A stretch of 51,606 nucleotides of DNA from Thiohalocapsa sp964524185 (GTDB lineage Bacteria; Pseudomonadota; Gammaproteobacteria; Chromatiales; Chromatiaceae). Below the pieces are notes generated by a model that had not been told where the DNA came from, made no database searches, and worked only from the letters and a program-made list of their open reading frames with translations. A program made the translations under genes and the position numbers. Positions 35,260 through 43,094 of this stretch are shown piece by piece. How positions within the stretch are numbered: the first letter of the stretch is position 1; each line of letters starts with the position of its first letter. The stretch is taken from positions 1 to 51,606 of the forward strand of contig CAZGCI010000020.1 in NCBI GenBank assembly GCA_964524185.1. Reading direction: 5' to 3'.

Positions 35260-35455
35260 AACGCCCTCCCTACACAGGCCCCCGCCTCACCCCTTGCGGC
35301 AGGCCGCGAGCGGGGCCACCTGGCGGCGTCAGGCGATGCCGCCGCGAAGGCAGGCCACGGCTTGGCCGTAACCGTCAGCCACCCGCGTCCGGCGGGGCAA
35401 TGCTAGCCTATACTCGCCCCGGCGCCGCCCCCACACAGGCCCCCGACCCCATACC

Positions 35456-36001
35456 GTGAGACGCTGGTTCAAGGGCATCCTGCCCGATGCGCGCGTGATC
35501 CTAGAGAGCCGCTGGATCCGGCTGTTTGGCAAGCTATTGCAGGACCCGAATCTTTGGCATCTGAATCGGCGCTCGGCGTCAGGCGGCGTTGCCGTGGGAC
35601 TGTTCATGATGTACATGCCGCCCTTCGGGCAGGTCTTCATGGCCGCGGCGGCGGCCATCAAGCTGCGGGTCAACCTGCCCATTGCCGCATCGCTGGTGTG
35701 GCTCAGCAATCCGCTGACCATCCCCCCCATGTTCTATTTGGCCTATGTCATCGGCGCGTTACTCACGGGCCAGCCCATCCGCCCCTTTAAGCCCGCGTTC
35801 TGGCTCGATTGGCACAATTGGCTGGGCGTGCTCGGGCCGTTGCTGCTCGGCAGCTTCATCTGCGCCTCCGCGGCGGCGGCGATCGGCTACTTTACGGTGC
35901 AGTGGCTATGGCGGCGGAGCCTGCTGCGCGAGATCGCGCGTCGGCGCCATCGCTACGCCGTCGCCCGGGATAACACGCCATCGTCCAGACGCCAGACTTG
36001 A
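35456..36001 (+). CDS. DUF2062 membrane protein
   Basis: 181 residues from a GTG start. The DUF2062 pattern is clear: WHLNRRSASGGVAVGLFMMYMPPFGQVFMAAAAA, WLSNPLTIPPMFYLAYVIG, and a final helix GPLLLGSFICASAAAAIGYF, giving three or four membrane segments with a basic tail. Function unknown; the family often sits beside comEC, lolCD or glycosyltransferases. Its last 49 bases overlap the 3' end of the convergent lolD gene. A TATACT box (35409-35414) 41 bases upstream may be its -10. Confidence 0.88.
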   Translation: MRRWFKGILPDARVILESRWIRLFGKLLQDPNLWHLNRRSASGGVAVGLFMMYMPPFGQVFMAAAAAIKLRVNLPIAASLVWLSNPLTIPPMFYLAYVIGALLTGQPIRPFKPAFWLDWHNWLGVLGPLLLGSFICASAAAAIGYFTVQWLWRRSLLREIARRRHRYAVARDNTPSSRRQT

Positions 36002-36690
36002 TCCGCGCGCGCAGCGAGTTCGAGATCGTGGGTGACGATGATAAAGCTTGTGTCCTGCTCGGCATTAAGCTCTAGCATCAATTCATACACATCCGCGGCG
36101 GTGTGCCGGTCCAGGTTGCCGGTGGGCTCGTCCGCCAAGACACAATCTGGGCGTGTCACCAAGGCCCGGGCGATGGCCGCCCGCTGACGCTCTCCGCCGG
36201 AGAGCTCGGCCGGTTTGTGAGTGAGACGGTGGTCGAGCCCGACACGGGTGAGTAATGCCACCGCGCGCTCACGGGCGGCAGCGGGTGCCAGATTGCCGAT
36301 GAGCAGCGGCATGGCGACGTTCTCCAACGCCGTGAACTCCGCCAGCAGGTGATGAAACTGGTAGACAAAGCCGAGCCGCTGGTTGCGCAGGAGGCCCCGG
36401 GCACGCTCGGACAGCCGCATGGGGTCCTGCCCCGCCCAGAGCACCTGCCCGACGCTCGGACGCTCCAGCCCGCCAAGGCAGTGCAGCAGCGTACTCTTGC
36501 CGCAGCCAGAGGAGCCGACAATGGCGATGCGCTCGCCGCGTTGCACCGCTAACTCCACGGCGCGCAGCACGACAACCTCTTGCGGGCCCTGGCGAAAGGT
36601 CTTGCCGATGCCACGGGCCTCCAGGACCGGTGCCGCGGCGCCGGCCGGCGGCGCCGGCGTCGAGACCTGCCCCGGCACAAGATCACTCAT
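35953..36690 (-). CDS. lolD: Lipoprotein-releasing ABC transporter ATPase LolD
   Basis: 245 residues. ATPase of the LolCDE-type complex that extracts outer-membrane lipoproteins from the inner membrane. Walker A is VGSSGCGKST, the Q-loop lies in QRLGFVYQFHHLL (typical of LolD), the signature is LSGGERQRAAIARAL and Walker B is CVLADEPTGNLD. It overlaps lolC by eight bases. The 3' end overlaps the opposing DUF2062 gene. Confidence 0.94.
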   Translation of the reverse strand: MSDLVPGQVSTPAPPAGAAAPVLEARGIGKTFRQGPQEVVVLRAVELAVQRGERIAIVGSSGCGKSTLLHCLGGLERPSVGQVLWAGQDPMRLSERARGLLRNQRLGFVYQFHHLLAEFTALENVAMPLLIGNLAPAAARERAVALLTRVGLDHRLTHKPAELSGGERQRAAIARALVTRPDCVLADEPTGNLDRHTAADVYELMLELNAEQDTSFIIVTHDLELAARADQVWRLDDGVLSRATA

Positions 36691-37978
36691 AGCGCAACGC
36701 CTCCGCCGGGTCCGTGCGGGCGGCCCGCCAGGCCGGATACAGCGTCGCCAGCACCGACATTAGGAAGGCGCCACCGCCGACACGCAGCACGTCACCAGTG
36801 TGAACATCAGAGGGCAAGGCGCTGATGTAGTAGATGGTTGGGTCCAAGAAATGTACGCCGAACGCCCGCTCGATGGCGGCCACGATGGGCTCGACATTCC
36901 AACCCAGCAGCACGCCACCGACAATGCCAAGGAGGGTGCCGACGAAGCCGATGGTGGTGCCCTGAACCATGAAGATGGCCATCACTCGGCCAGGGGAGGC
37001 ACCGAGGGTGCGCAACACGGCGATATCCGCGCGCTTGTCGGTGACCACCATCACCAACGTCGAGACGATGTTGAACGCCGCCACCGCGACGATCAGGAAC
37101 AGAATGATGGTCATCATGCGCTTTTCGGTACGCAGCGCGGCGAAGAAGTTGCGATGCACCTGGGTCCAATCCGTGACGCGATAGGCGACTGCGTTAGCGG
37201 ACTCATCGCCCTCGGACTCCGCTGCAAGGGCCTGAGCATTGAGCGCGTAGGCAAGCTCCCGGGAGACCAGGGGCGCATCGAACATGTTCTTAAGCTTGAG
37301 GCGCACACCCCCGGCGGCCTCGCCGAGGCGCATCAGCAGCGCGGCATCGGCCATGTGCATGAAGCCTGCGCCGCGGTCGTAGTCGGACATGCCCACCTCG
37401 AACAGCCCAACGACGGTGAAGGCCTTGAGCCGAGGCATGACGCCGACGGGCGTGGCGTTGAGCTGCGGCGTGACGACAGTGACCTTGTCACCGGCGCCAA
37501 CCCCGAGCGCCGCCGCCAACTCGACACCGATGATGATGTTGAAGCTGCCCGCGGTGAGATCGTCGACACTCCCGAAGACCATGTCTCGGCGCAGCTCCGA
37601 GACGGCGTCCTCGCGGTCCGGCACAATGCCACGCAACAGGGCCGCATTGGTGCGTCCCGCATTCATGAGCATGGATTCGAGCTCGACGTACGGGGCCGCC
37701 CCCAGCACATCCGCGTGCTCCTGCACCTGCTCCACGAGGCGCTCCCAATCGGTGATGCCGCCGTTCGGCACGCTCAGGGTCGCGTGGGAGGCCATCCCGA
37801 GGATGCGCTCCTGAATCTCCTTGTGGAAGCCGTTCATCACCGACAGCACGACAATGAGCGCAATGATACCGAGCGCGATGCCCAGCATGGAGATCAGCGA
37901 GATGAAAGAAATGAAATGGTTGCGGCGCTTCGCGCGCGTGTAGCGCAGACCGACGAACAACGGCAGGGGTCGGAACAT
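36683..37978 (-). CDS. lolC: Lipoprotein-releasing permease LolC/LolE family
   Basis: 431 residues, four membrane helices: one at about 22-50 (FISFISLISMLGIALGIIALIVVLSVMNGF), then a large periplasmic domain, then three near the C-terminus (about 275-300, 320-345, 380-405). The MacB/FtsX fold and RTLGASPGRVMAIFMVQGT support LolC/E. The ATG at 37978 is chosen; the extra upstream residues of the longer frame are basic and unlike the family. Only one permease gene accompanies lolD here, so this may be a LolF-type homodimer system, or lolE lies elsewhere. Confidence 0.92.
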   Translation of the reverse strand: MFRPLPLFVGLRYTRAKRRNHFISFISLISMLGIALGIIALIVVLSVMNGFHKEIQERILGMASHATLSVPNGGITDWERLVEQVQEHADVLGAAPYVELESMLMNAGRTNAALLRGIVPDREDAVSELRRDMVFGSVDDLTAGSFNIIIGVELAAALGVGAGDKVTVVTPQLNATPVGVMPRLKAFTVVGLFEVGMSDYDRGAGFMHMADAALLMRLGEAAGGVRLKLKNMFDAPLVSRELAYALNAQALAAESEGDESANAVAYRVTDWTQVHRNFFAALRTEKRMMTIILFLIVAVAAFNIVSTLVMVVTDKRADIAVLRTLGASPGRVMAIFMVQGTTIGFVGTLLGIVGGVLLGWNVEPIVAAIERAFGVHFLDPTIYYISALPSDVHTGDVLRVGGGAFLMSVLATLYPAWRAARTDPAEALRYE

Positions 37979-38127
37979 GGGGAGGTATCGAAGCAGAAGC
38001 CCCGCGCGCCAGGTGGCACGCGTGCGGGCGGCGGACCGGGCTTCCGCGTGGGAAATGGGCCAGGTGGATTGGGGACAGGCGGCGGGCCGGGTCAAACGGC
38101 CGCCTGTCTGTCGGATCGCAGCGAACG

Positions 38128-38147
38128 CGCGCCGGCTAGCCGGCGCG
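38128..38147. terminator. 20-bp perfect palindrome downstream of the proline-rich gene
   Basis: A perfect palindrome centred on CTAG (arms CGCGCCGGCT), 32 bases beyond the stop of the minus-strand gene at 38180. A second inverted pair, GACAGGCGGC...GCCGCCTGTC, follows at about 38075-38110. No T run follows either, so they may be mRNA-end structures rather than intrinsic terminators. Confidence 0.4.
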
Positions 38148-38179
38148 TCAGCGCCGCCTAACCGGCTACCGCCCGGCGG

Positions 38180-39202
38180 CTATTGGCCAGGGACACCCGG
38201 TGTCGGTATGCGCCCAGCCGGATAGCCCGGGTACATGGGCATGGGCGGCATGCCCATGGGCGCCGGCGGACGGTTGTTGTAGTACTGCTGCCAGCGCTTC
38301 TGCGCCTCTTCCATCGCCTGCTTCCGCATGGCCTCGTACTCCTCGAATTGGGCGCGACGAGCCTGCGCAGCTTCCGCCGGTGATTGCGGCATGGGCGGAC
38401 GCGCCATCGGCGCCGGCCGACCCATGGCTGGCGGCACTGCAGCGGGAGCACCGCCAGGGGCCTGGTCGCCGCGGGAAGCCACCGGGGCCTGCGGCGGCTG
38501 CATCGATGGCGGCATCATGGCCTGCGCTGCGGCGGGTTGGCCCTGACGCTGGGCCGGCGGCTGGGCTGGCGGCTGGGCTGGCGGCTGGGCCGGCTCCTGA
38601 GCTGGCGTCTGGGCTGTCGGTTGGGCCGGGGGTTGAGCTGGCGGCTGGACGGCGGCCGCTGCTGGCCCCTGGGGGGCGGGCTGCTGCGCAGGGCGCATGG
38701 CTGGCGCCGTGCGGACGTCGCCGGCGCTCGCGGCATCTGCCTCTTGCGCCGCGGACTCCTCGCTCATCACTGCCTGGGCAAAGGCCTCCGCCTCCTCCTT
38801 GCTCACCTTGTCGCCGTCCGCGCCGGCGGATGCCTCGGCCGCGGGCTGTGCCTGCGAGAAGGCTGGAGCCGAGGCCGGCGGGGGTGCGGAGGCGGCGGCC
38901 GTTTGCGCCCGACTGGGCTCAGGTATCGCGGGTGCCGCCGGCTCAGGCTGGGCTGACGCAGCCACAGGCGCTGGCGCCTGCGGCTGCGTCACTGCAGGCG
39001 CTACGCTCGGGGCGGCGGGTGCAGTGGCCGCCGCGGGCGCTTCCCCGCCGCCGGCGCTCGCCATGGGCGCTTGTGTCAGCTGCTCACTGCGCTCCACGGC
39101 GCCCAGGTAGAGATAGCCGAACAGCAGCACCAGACCCCAGAGCAACAGCTTGGGCAGGAATGTGAGCCGGCTTTTGGAAGTTTGATCGCCTGATTCGGCC
39201 AT
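38180..39202 (-). CDS. Single-pass membrane protein with long Pro/Ala/Gln-rich periplasmic region
   Basis: 340 residues from the ATG at 39202, chosen because GAGG lies eight bases upstream; a GTG three codons earlier is in frame. A basic N-terminus and one helix (about 17-34, LPKLLLWGLVLLFGYLYLG) anchor it. Residues 45-290 are low-complexity, with tandem PAQPPAQ-type repeats (about 185-215). A charged helix, AQARRAQFEEYEAMRKQAMEEAQKRWQQYY (about 278-307), precedes a Pro/Met/Gly-rich tail. The layout (anchor, flexible spacer, helix) resembles TonB-like or cell-wall-spanning adaptors, but no TonB domain is present. Function unknown. Confidence 0.75.
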   Translation of the reverse strand: MAESGDQTSKSRLTFLPKLLLWGLVLLFGYLYLGAVERSEQLTQAPMASAGGGEAPAAATAPAAPSVAPAVTQPQAPAPVAASAQPEPAAPAIPEPSRAQTAAASAPPPASAPAFSQAQPAAEASAGADGDKVSKEEAEAFAQAVMSEESAAQEADAASAGDVRTAPAMRPAQQPAPQGPAAAAVQPPAQPPAQPTAQTPAQEPAQPPAQPPAQPPAQRQGQPAAAQAMMPPSMQPPQAPVASRGDQAPGGAPAAVPPAMGRPAPMARPPMPQSPAEAAQARRAQFEEYEAMRKQAMEEAQKRWQQYYNNRPPAPMGMPPMPMYPGYPAGRIPTPGVPGQ

Positions 39203-39236
39203 GTTGTTCACCTCGTGCTTTAGAATTCAGACGCCC

Positions 39237-39255
39237 ATAATAACCCTTGCGCAAG
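39237..39255 (-). promoter_or_regulatory. Putative -10 and palindrome upstream of the proline-rich gene
   Basis: Minus-strand TATTAT (39237-39242) lies 34 bases before the ATG. The perfect palindrome CTTGCGCAAG (39246-39255) sits just upstream in the spacer, where a regulator could block polymerase. No good -35 is seen. Confidence 0.3.
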
Positions 39256-39295
39256 TATGGCGCTCGCCCAGGCGCTGCAGCGCCCCCCGCCGGCT

Positions 39296-40036
39296 TCAGT
39301 CGCCCGCCACCAACGCCAGTAGCAACCGGCGCACGGCGTCTCCGGAGCGGACAAGATTGGCTTGGATCTCGTCCATACCGACCTCGCCGGCGGCCTTGCC
39401 AGCGGCCCAGTTGACGACGAAGGCGAGCAAGGCATAACCCAGTCCGCGCTCGCGGGCTAACGCCGCCTCCGGCATGGCCGTCATGCCCACGACGTCGCAG
39501 CCGTCGCGCTCCAGCCGCCGGATCTCCGCAGCGGTTTCGAGTCGCGGGCCTTGGGTCACGGCGTATGTGCCGCCGTCGCGCAAGTCGAGGCCGAGATTGG
39601 CCCCCGCAGTCAGCAGCCGTTGGCGCAACGCGGGGGTCAATGGGGCCGTAAAGTCGACGTGAATGACTGCCCCATCCGCGCCGTCGTAGAAGGTGCTCGG
39701 GCGACCCCAGGTATAGTCGATGAGCTGGTCCGGAACGCAGAGCCTAAGGGGACCGCAATCCGCTGAGATACCACCGACGGCGCCGAGCGCGACGACATCG
39801 GTGACACCGTGGTCGACGAGCGCCTGGATGTTGGCGCGATAGTTGACCGCGTGCGGCGGAATGCGATGTTCGTCGCCGTGGCGCGGCAAGAAGCAGCAGT
39901 CCCGCCCCCGATGGCGCAAGGTCAGCAGTTCTGCCGACGGCGGACCGTATGCGGTGTCTACCGCCAGGCGCTGTGTGACCTCCACGCCCGGCAGCGTGGT
40001 GAAGCCAGACCCGCCGATGATGCCTAGACGGCCCAT
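39296..40036 (-). CDS. mtnP: S-methyl-5'-thioinosine/thioadenosine phosphorylase (MtnP family)
   Basis: 246 residues from the ATG at 40036, with AGGGAG upstream. Family features are GIIGGSGFTTL (phosphate loop), LPRHGDEHRIPPHAVNYRANI, AVGGIS and the C-terminal NWAAGK region. In gammaproteobacteria such as Pseudomonas the enzyme with this form cleaves methylthioinosine, giving hypoxanthine and methylthioribose-1-phosphate. The presence of hpt nearby, which would salvage that hypoxanthine, supports the inosine preference, but specificity is inferred. A hemerythrin-like gene and a TIR element separate it from hpt. Confidence 0.88.
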   Translation of the reverse strand: MGRLGIIGGSGFTTLPGVEVTQRLAVDTAYGPPSAELLTLRHRGRDCCFLPRHGDEHRIPPHAVNYRANIQALVDHGVTDVVALGAVGGISADCGPLRLCVPDQLIDYTWGRPSTFYDGADGAVIHVDFTAPLTPALRQRLLTAGANLGLDLRDGGTYAVTQGPRLETAAEIRRLERDGCDVVGMTAMPEAALARERGLGYALLAFVVNWAAGKAAGEVGMDEIQANLVRSGDAVRRLLLALVAGD

Positions 40037-40601
40037 GCGTATGCTCCCTATCCGCCCCGCGGATGTCCGCAGCTCAAGCCCCCGCAGGTTACCCAAGGGA
40101 CTCCGGCAAAGCGTCGGCAGTCTACGCGCCGGCGCCCGCAGCGGCAAACGGATTGGCGATCCGTCGATCTGAGATCAAGGGGCGATTCCACGGTGGGTGA
40201 CGCCATCGCGGGTGTGCCAGTCGGCGCCGGCGTGAGGAGGCCGCTTCTGGCGGGCCTTGCGCCCGGCCGCTGACAAGGCCCTGCGGTGGACCCGCGATGG
40301 GACCGAGGTGGTCCCCAATCAGGCCTCGGTCAGACCTCTAGCCAAGCGACAGGCCCCCGTGGACGACCGGCAGCCGCGGTAATGGGTCGCTCAACGGGGA
40401 CCAGGGCGTGTGGGTGTGTCGGCTTGTCGACGCGCCGATATACGCTGCATTTGGGCAGGGCCGAGGGCCGGTGGCCAAGGAACGGGCTCACACCGCTGGT
40501 GTCACCCGCTCCGCCTAGGCCCTTGGTCAGCAGGCACCCAGCGCTTTCATGCCGACCACCCGGCTGCTCGTCGGCCTGACCTCCCGGCCGTGCTGGGTCT
40601 A
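40037..40601. other. Gene-less stretch between mtnP and TIR element copy 2
   Basis: 565 bases without a credible gene; the short frames here have neither start signals nor protein-like composition. A hairpin CCGAGG...CCTCGG lies near 40298-40328. No known RNA family was recognised. The mtnP promoter should lie here but could not be placed. Confidence 0.5.
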
Positions 40602-40773
40602 AGGCGATTTCTGTCAACTTTCATACCATTTGACTTGTCTTGACGCCCGCCTTCGGCGTCGCACTGACGCTCCCTTGGCTTGCGATGCTCCCGCCAGCAC
40701 GCCTTGAAGGCGGACGTCCCGCCTTCGTCCAACGGACGGCGTAATCTGGTATGAGAGTTTCCGGCAACCGCCT
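40602..40773 (-). repeat. TIR element (MITE-like), copy 2, 172 bp
   Basis: Its plus-strand left end AGGCGATTTCTGTCAACTTT (end B) and the complement of its right end, AGGCGGTTGCCGGAAACTCT (end A), form an imperfect terminal inverted repeat (about 26 of 35 positions). It matches copy 1 in inverse orientation, plus 72 extra bases lying between two direct copies of CCCGCCTTCG (40646-40655 and 40718-40727). End A lies five bases past the stop codon of the minus-strand hemerythrin-like gene. No coding capacity. Confidence 0.8.
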
Positions 40774-40778
40774 AAGCA

Positions 40779-41231
40779 CTAGGCCGGCTGCTGGGCATAG
40801 CTCGAAAACATGCCAATCTCGACGAGCTTCGGAAACAGCACCTGCTCTTCGCGATCGATGCGGTAGCTGAGCATATCGAAGATTTCGTGAGATTCTTCCA
40901 GGAATTCGTCCGTGAAGTTGAAATCGCACTCCTTGAGCCAGCGTTTGTTGTATTCGTCAAACGTCCGCCGCAGCGGTTTTTCACCGCTGATGAAGCCCCA
41001 CGCAATGGACTTCACCCGAGGGTCTTCATGAATGAGAAGATTTGGGTACAGCTGTCGGTCCTCTTCGGCCAAATGCGCTTTAACCTTCTTGGCGAGCTCG
41101 CACATCAGCTCGTACGCCGTTTTGGCGTTGGGTCGGATCTTCAGTTGTTCCCGCGTCATAATAGAGCGCAGATCGTCGATCATCTGACGCAGCTCGGCGT
41201 GGCTATTGCGATAACCATCAAGTGTTTGCAT
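40779..41231 (-). CDS. Hemerythrin-like metal-binding protein
   Basis: 150 residues, a four-helix hemerythrin-type bundle. Visible ligands: H11 in the first helix, H53 and E57 in HLAEEDRQLYPNL, H115, and E128 in the last helix. The usual HxxxE of the last helix reads R124-I-D-R-E128 (RIDREEQVLFP), so one His ligand is replaced by Arg and the di-iron site may be altered. Family roles include oxygen/NO sensing and iron handling. GAGGAG eight bases before the ATG is strong. The gene is clearly less GC-rich than its neighbours, which suggests later acquisition. It lies between mtnP and hpt. Confidence 0.85.
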   Translation of the reverse strand: MQTLDGYRNSHAELRQMIDDLRSIMTREQLKIRPNAKTAYELMCELAKKVKAHLAEEDRQLYPNLLIHEDPRVKSIAWGFISGEKPLRRTFDEYNKRWLKECDFNFTDEFLEESHEIFDMLSYRIDREEQVLFPKLVEIGMFSSYAQQPA

Positions 41232-41429
41232 GGCCCATCCTCCTCGTATAGTGCTGAGAGCCGCCGGTTTGGTCGCCGCCGGATGTCGTGAGGGTTTCGA
41301 CATCATGTCAGCGGTGTTGCGGTGAAGGCACCTGCAAGACGGCTGCATCGACCCTAGCGAGCAGCCTGGCACCAGCGCTTTTCGGGGCGCGCCGGGAACC
41401 GTCCGCCTGCTGGCCTAGTGTCAGTAGAG

Positions 41430-41458
41430 GATGTAACTCAAAGGCCCTGCAATGTCAA
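41430..41458 (-). promoter_or_regulatory. Sigma-70-like promoter for the hemerythrin-like gene
   Basis: On the minus strand a perfect -35 TTGACA (41453-41458) is followed after 17 bases by TACATC (41430-41435), a partial -10 match. The ATG is about 200 bases downstream. A second possible -10, TATAAT, occurs at 41469-41474 in the same AT-rich patch, without a good -35. Confidence 0.45.
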
Positions 41459-41496
41459 AAAGCCCTTAATTATATTAGCGTTTTAGCAAAATCTGC

Positions 41497-42057
41497 TTAG
41501 ACATCCTCGTCGGCGGCCGCATAAATGCCCGGCAAATTGCGGAAATAGCGCTTGTAGTCGAGCCCATAACCCATGACGTAGCGATTCGGCACACTGAGCC
41601 CAACCAGATCTGGCCGATACTCGGTCTCCGCCGCACCCTCCTTCAGCGCCAACACCGCCGTGGTGACGCTCGCCGCGCCATCCTCCACGCAAGCTGTGGC
41701 GATGGCCTCCATGGTATGCCCTTGGTCGAAGATGTCGTCGACCACCAGCACGTGCTCGCCACGCACCGCGTCCGTTGGCCGGTGCTGCCAGTGGAGCGCT
41801 GCCCCGCTGAGCGCACCCCGATAGCGCGTGGCGTGGGCATAGTCGAGCCGCAACGGGAACTGCAGCCGCGGCAATAACAGCCCAGCGATGACGATGCCGC
41901 CGGTCACAACCGAGAGCATCAGTGGATCCTTCCCGGCGAGGCGGGTGGCGATGTCGGACGCCATCCTGTCCAAAGCGGCTTCCACCGCTGCCTGATCGGC
42001 GAGGCATTCGGCGCGTGAGAGCACACCGGCGTAATGATCCGCGGGCATCTTGTCCAT
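41497..42057 (-). CDS. hpt: Hypoxanthine-guanine phosphoribosyltransferase
   Basis: 186 residues. Transfers phosphoribose from PRPP to hypoxanthine or guanine (IMP/GMP). The PRPP loop VLVVDDIFDQGHTM, the flexible-loop DYAHATRYRG segment and VPNRYVMGYGLDY are present. The ATG at 42057 has GGAGG ten bases upstream. It probably processes hypoxanthine released by the MtnP-like phosphorylase nearby. It follows dppC on the same strand by 167 bases. Confidence 0.93.
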   Translation of the reverse strand: MDKMPADHYAGVLSRAECLADQAAVEAALDRMASDIATRLAGKDPLMLSVVTGGIVIAGLLLPRLQFPLRLDYAHATRYRGALSGAALHWQHRPTDAVRGEHVLVVDDIFDQGHTMEAIATACVEDGAASVTTAVLALKEGAAETEYRPDLVGLSVPNRYVMGYGLDYKRYFRNLPGIYAAADEDV

Positions 42058-42224
42058 GGGCGAGGTCCTCCGGGCTGGTCCCGTGTGGATGACAGAAGGG
42101 ATCGACAATACCGCAAGGACCGCCGAAGGAAGAATCATCCAGGCGGACGCGTCAAGCGACCAGTGCCGCCGACTTTTGCCCCCACGTGAGCTGAGCCGGC
42201 GGCCGTTAGGGCCGGAGCGCGGGC

Positions 42225-43094
42225 TCAACGGTTAGCGATACGCACGTCCAAATGGTCGCGTAGGCGGTCACCTAGGAGGTTCACGGCCAGCACCACCAAC
42301 ATGAGCGCTGCCCCTGGGGCTGCCACCAAGTGCGGCGCCGTGAGCATGTGCGCAACACCATCGCGAATCATGCTGCCCCATGAGGCCGCCGGCGGCTGTA
42401 CGCCGAGGCCCAAAAAGGACAACCCAGCCTCAGCCACCACGGCGCCGGCGATACCGAAGGTGGCCTCGACGATCAGGGGAGCCATGGCGAGTGGCAGCAG
42501 ATGGCGGAGCAGGATCCGCAACGGCCGCGCCCCGAGGGCCCTTGCCGCGAGCACGTGGTCGCGACTGCGCAGTGATAGCACCTGCGCGCGCACCAACCGC
42601 GCATAGCCGACCCAGCTCACCACTGCGAGCGCAATGACGACGTTCCCCAGACCAGGCCCCAGGATGCCCGCCAGGGCAATGGCCAGCAGAATGCCGGGAA
42701 AGGCCAAAAAGATATCGATGACCCGAATCACCAGCAGATCGAGCCAGCCGCCGGCAAAGCCGGCGACGCCCCCTACGAGGGCGCCGACGGCGGCAGACAA
42801 CAGCACCACGCCGAAGCCAACCGCCAGGGATGTACCCGCCCCTGCCGCGAGCCGGGCCAACACGGGCCGCCCCAGGTCATCGGCGCCCAGCAGTAACCCC
42901 GGCGACGGCGGCGCCAAGATACGCGGCAGGTCCACCCGATTGGCCGCGCCCGCGAACAAGGGCCCAGTCAGTGCGGCTGCGAGCCAGAGCAGCAGCACGA
43001 GCCAAGGAAGAGCGCGCACGAGGACACCAAGCACGGCGGCTGCGCGCGCGCGCACTGGCTCAATGCCGGCCAATGCGCGGGTCGATCCAGGCAT
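42225..43094 (-). CDS. dppC: Peptide/nickel ABC transporter permease, DppC/OppC type
   Basis: 289 residues from the ATG at 43094 (a TTG two codons earlier is also in frame). N-terminal helix about 27-47, then the BPD_transp_1 domain with five more helices. The EAA loop AARALGARPLRILLRHLLP and the DppC hallmarks LLGADDLGRPVLARL and GLSFLGLGVQPPAASWGSMI are present. It overlaps dppB by 35 bases. No substrate-binding protein or ATPase gene accompanies the pair here. Confidence 0.93.
   Translation of the reverse strand: MPGSTRALAGIEPVRARAAAVLGVLVRALPWLVLLLWLAAALTGPLFAGAANRVDLPRILAPPSPGLLLGADDLGRPVLARLAAGAGTSLAVGFGVVLLSAAVGALVGGVAGFAGGWLDLLVIRVIDIFLAFPGILLAIALAGILGPGLGNVVIALAVVSWVGYARLVRAQVLSLRSRDHVLAARALGARPLRILLRHLLPLAMAPLIVEATFGIAGAVVAEAGLSFLGLGVQPPAASWGSMIRDGVAHMLTAPHLVAAPGAALMLVVLAVNLLGDRLRDHLDVRIANR

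Noticed and set aside
40286..40579. 97-codon plus-strand frame between mtnP and the TIR element
   Set aside because: No ribosome-binding site, no protein-like composition, and it is overlapped by an equally long frame on the other strand.
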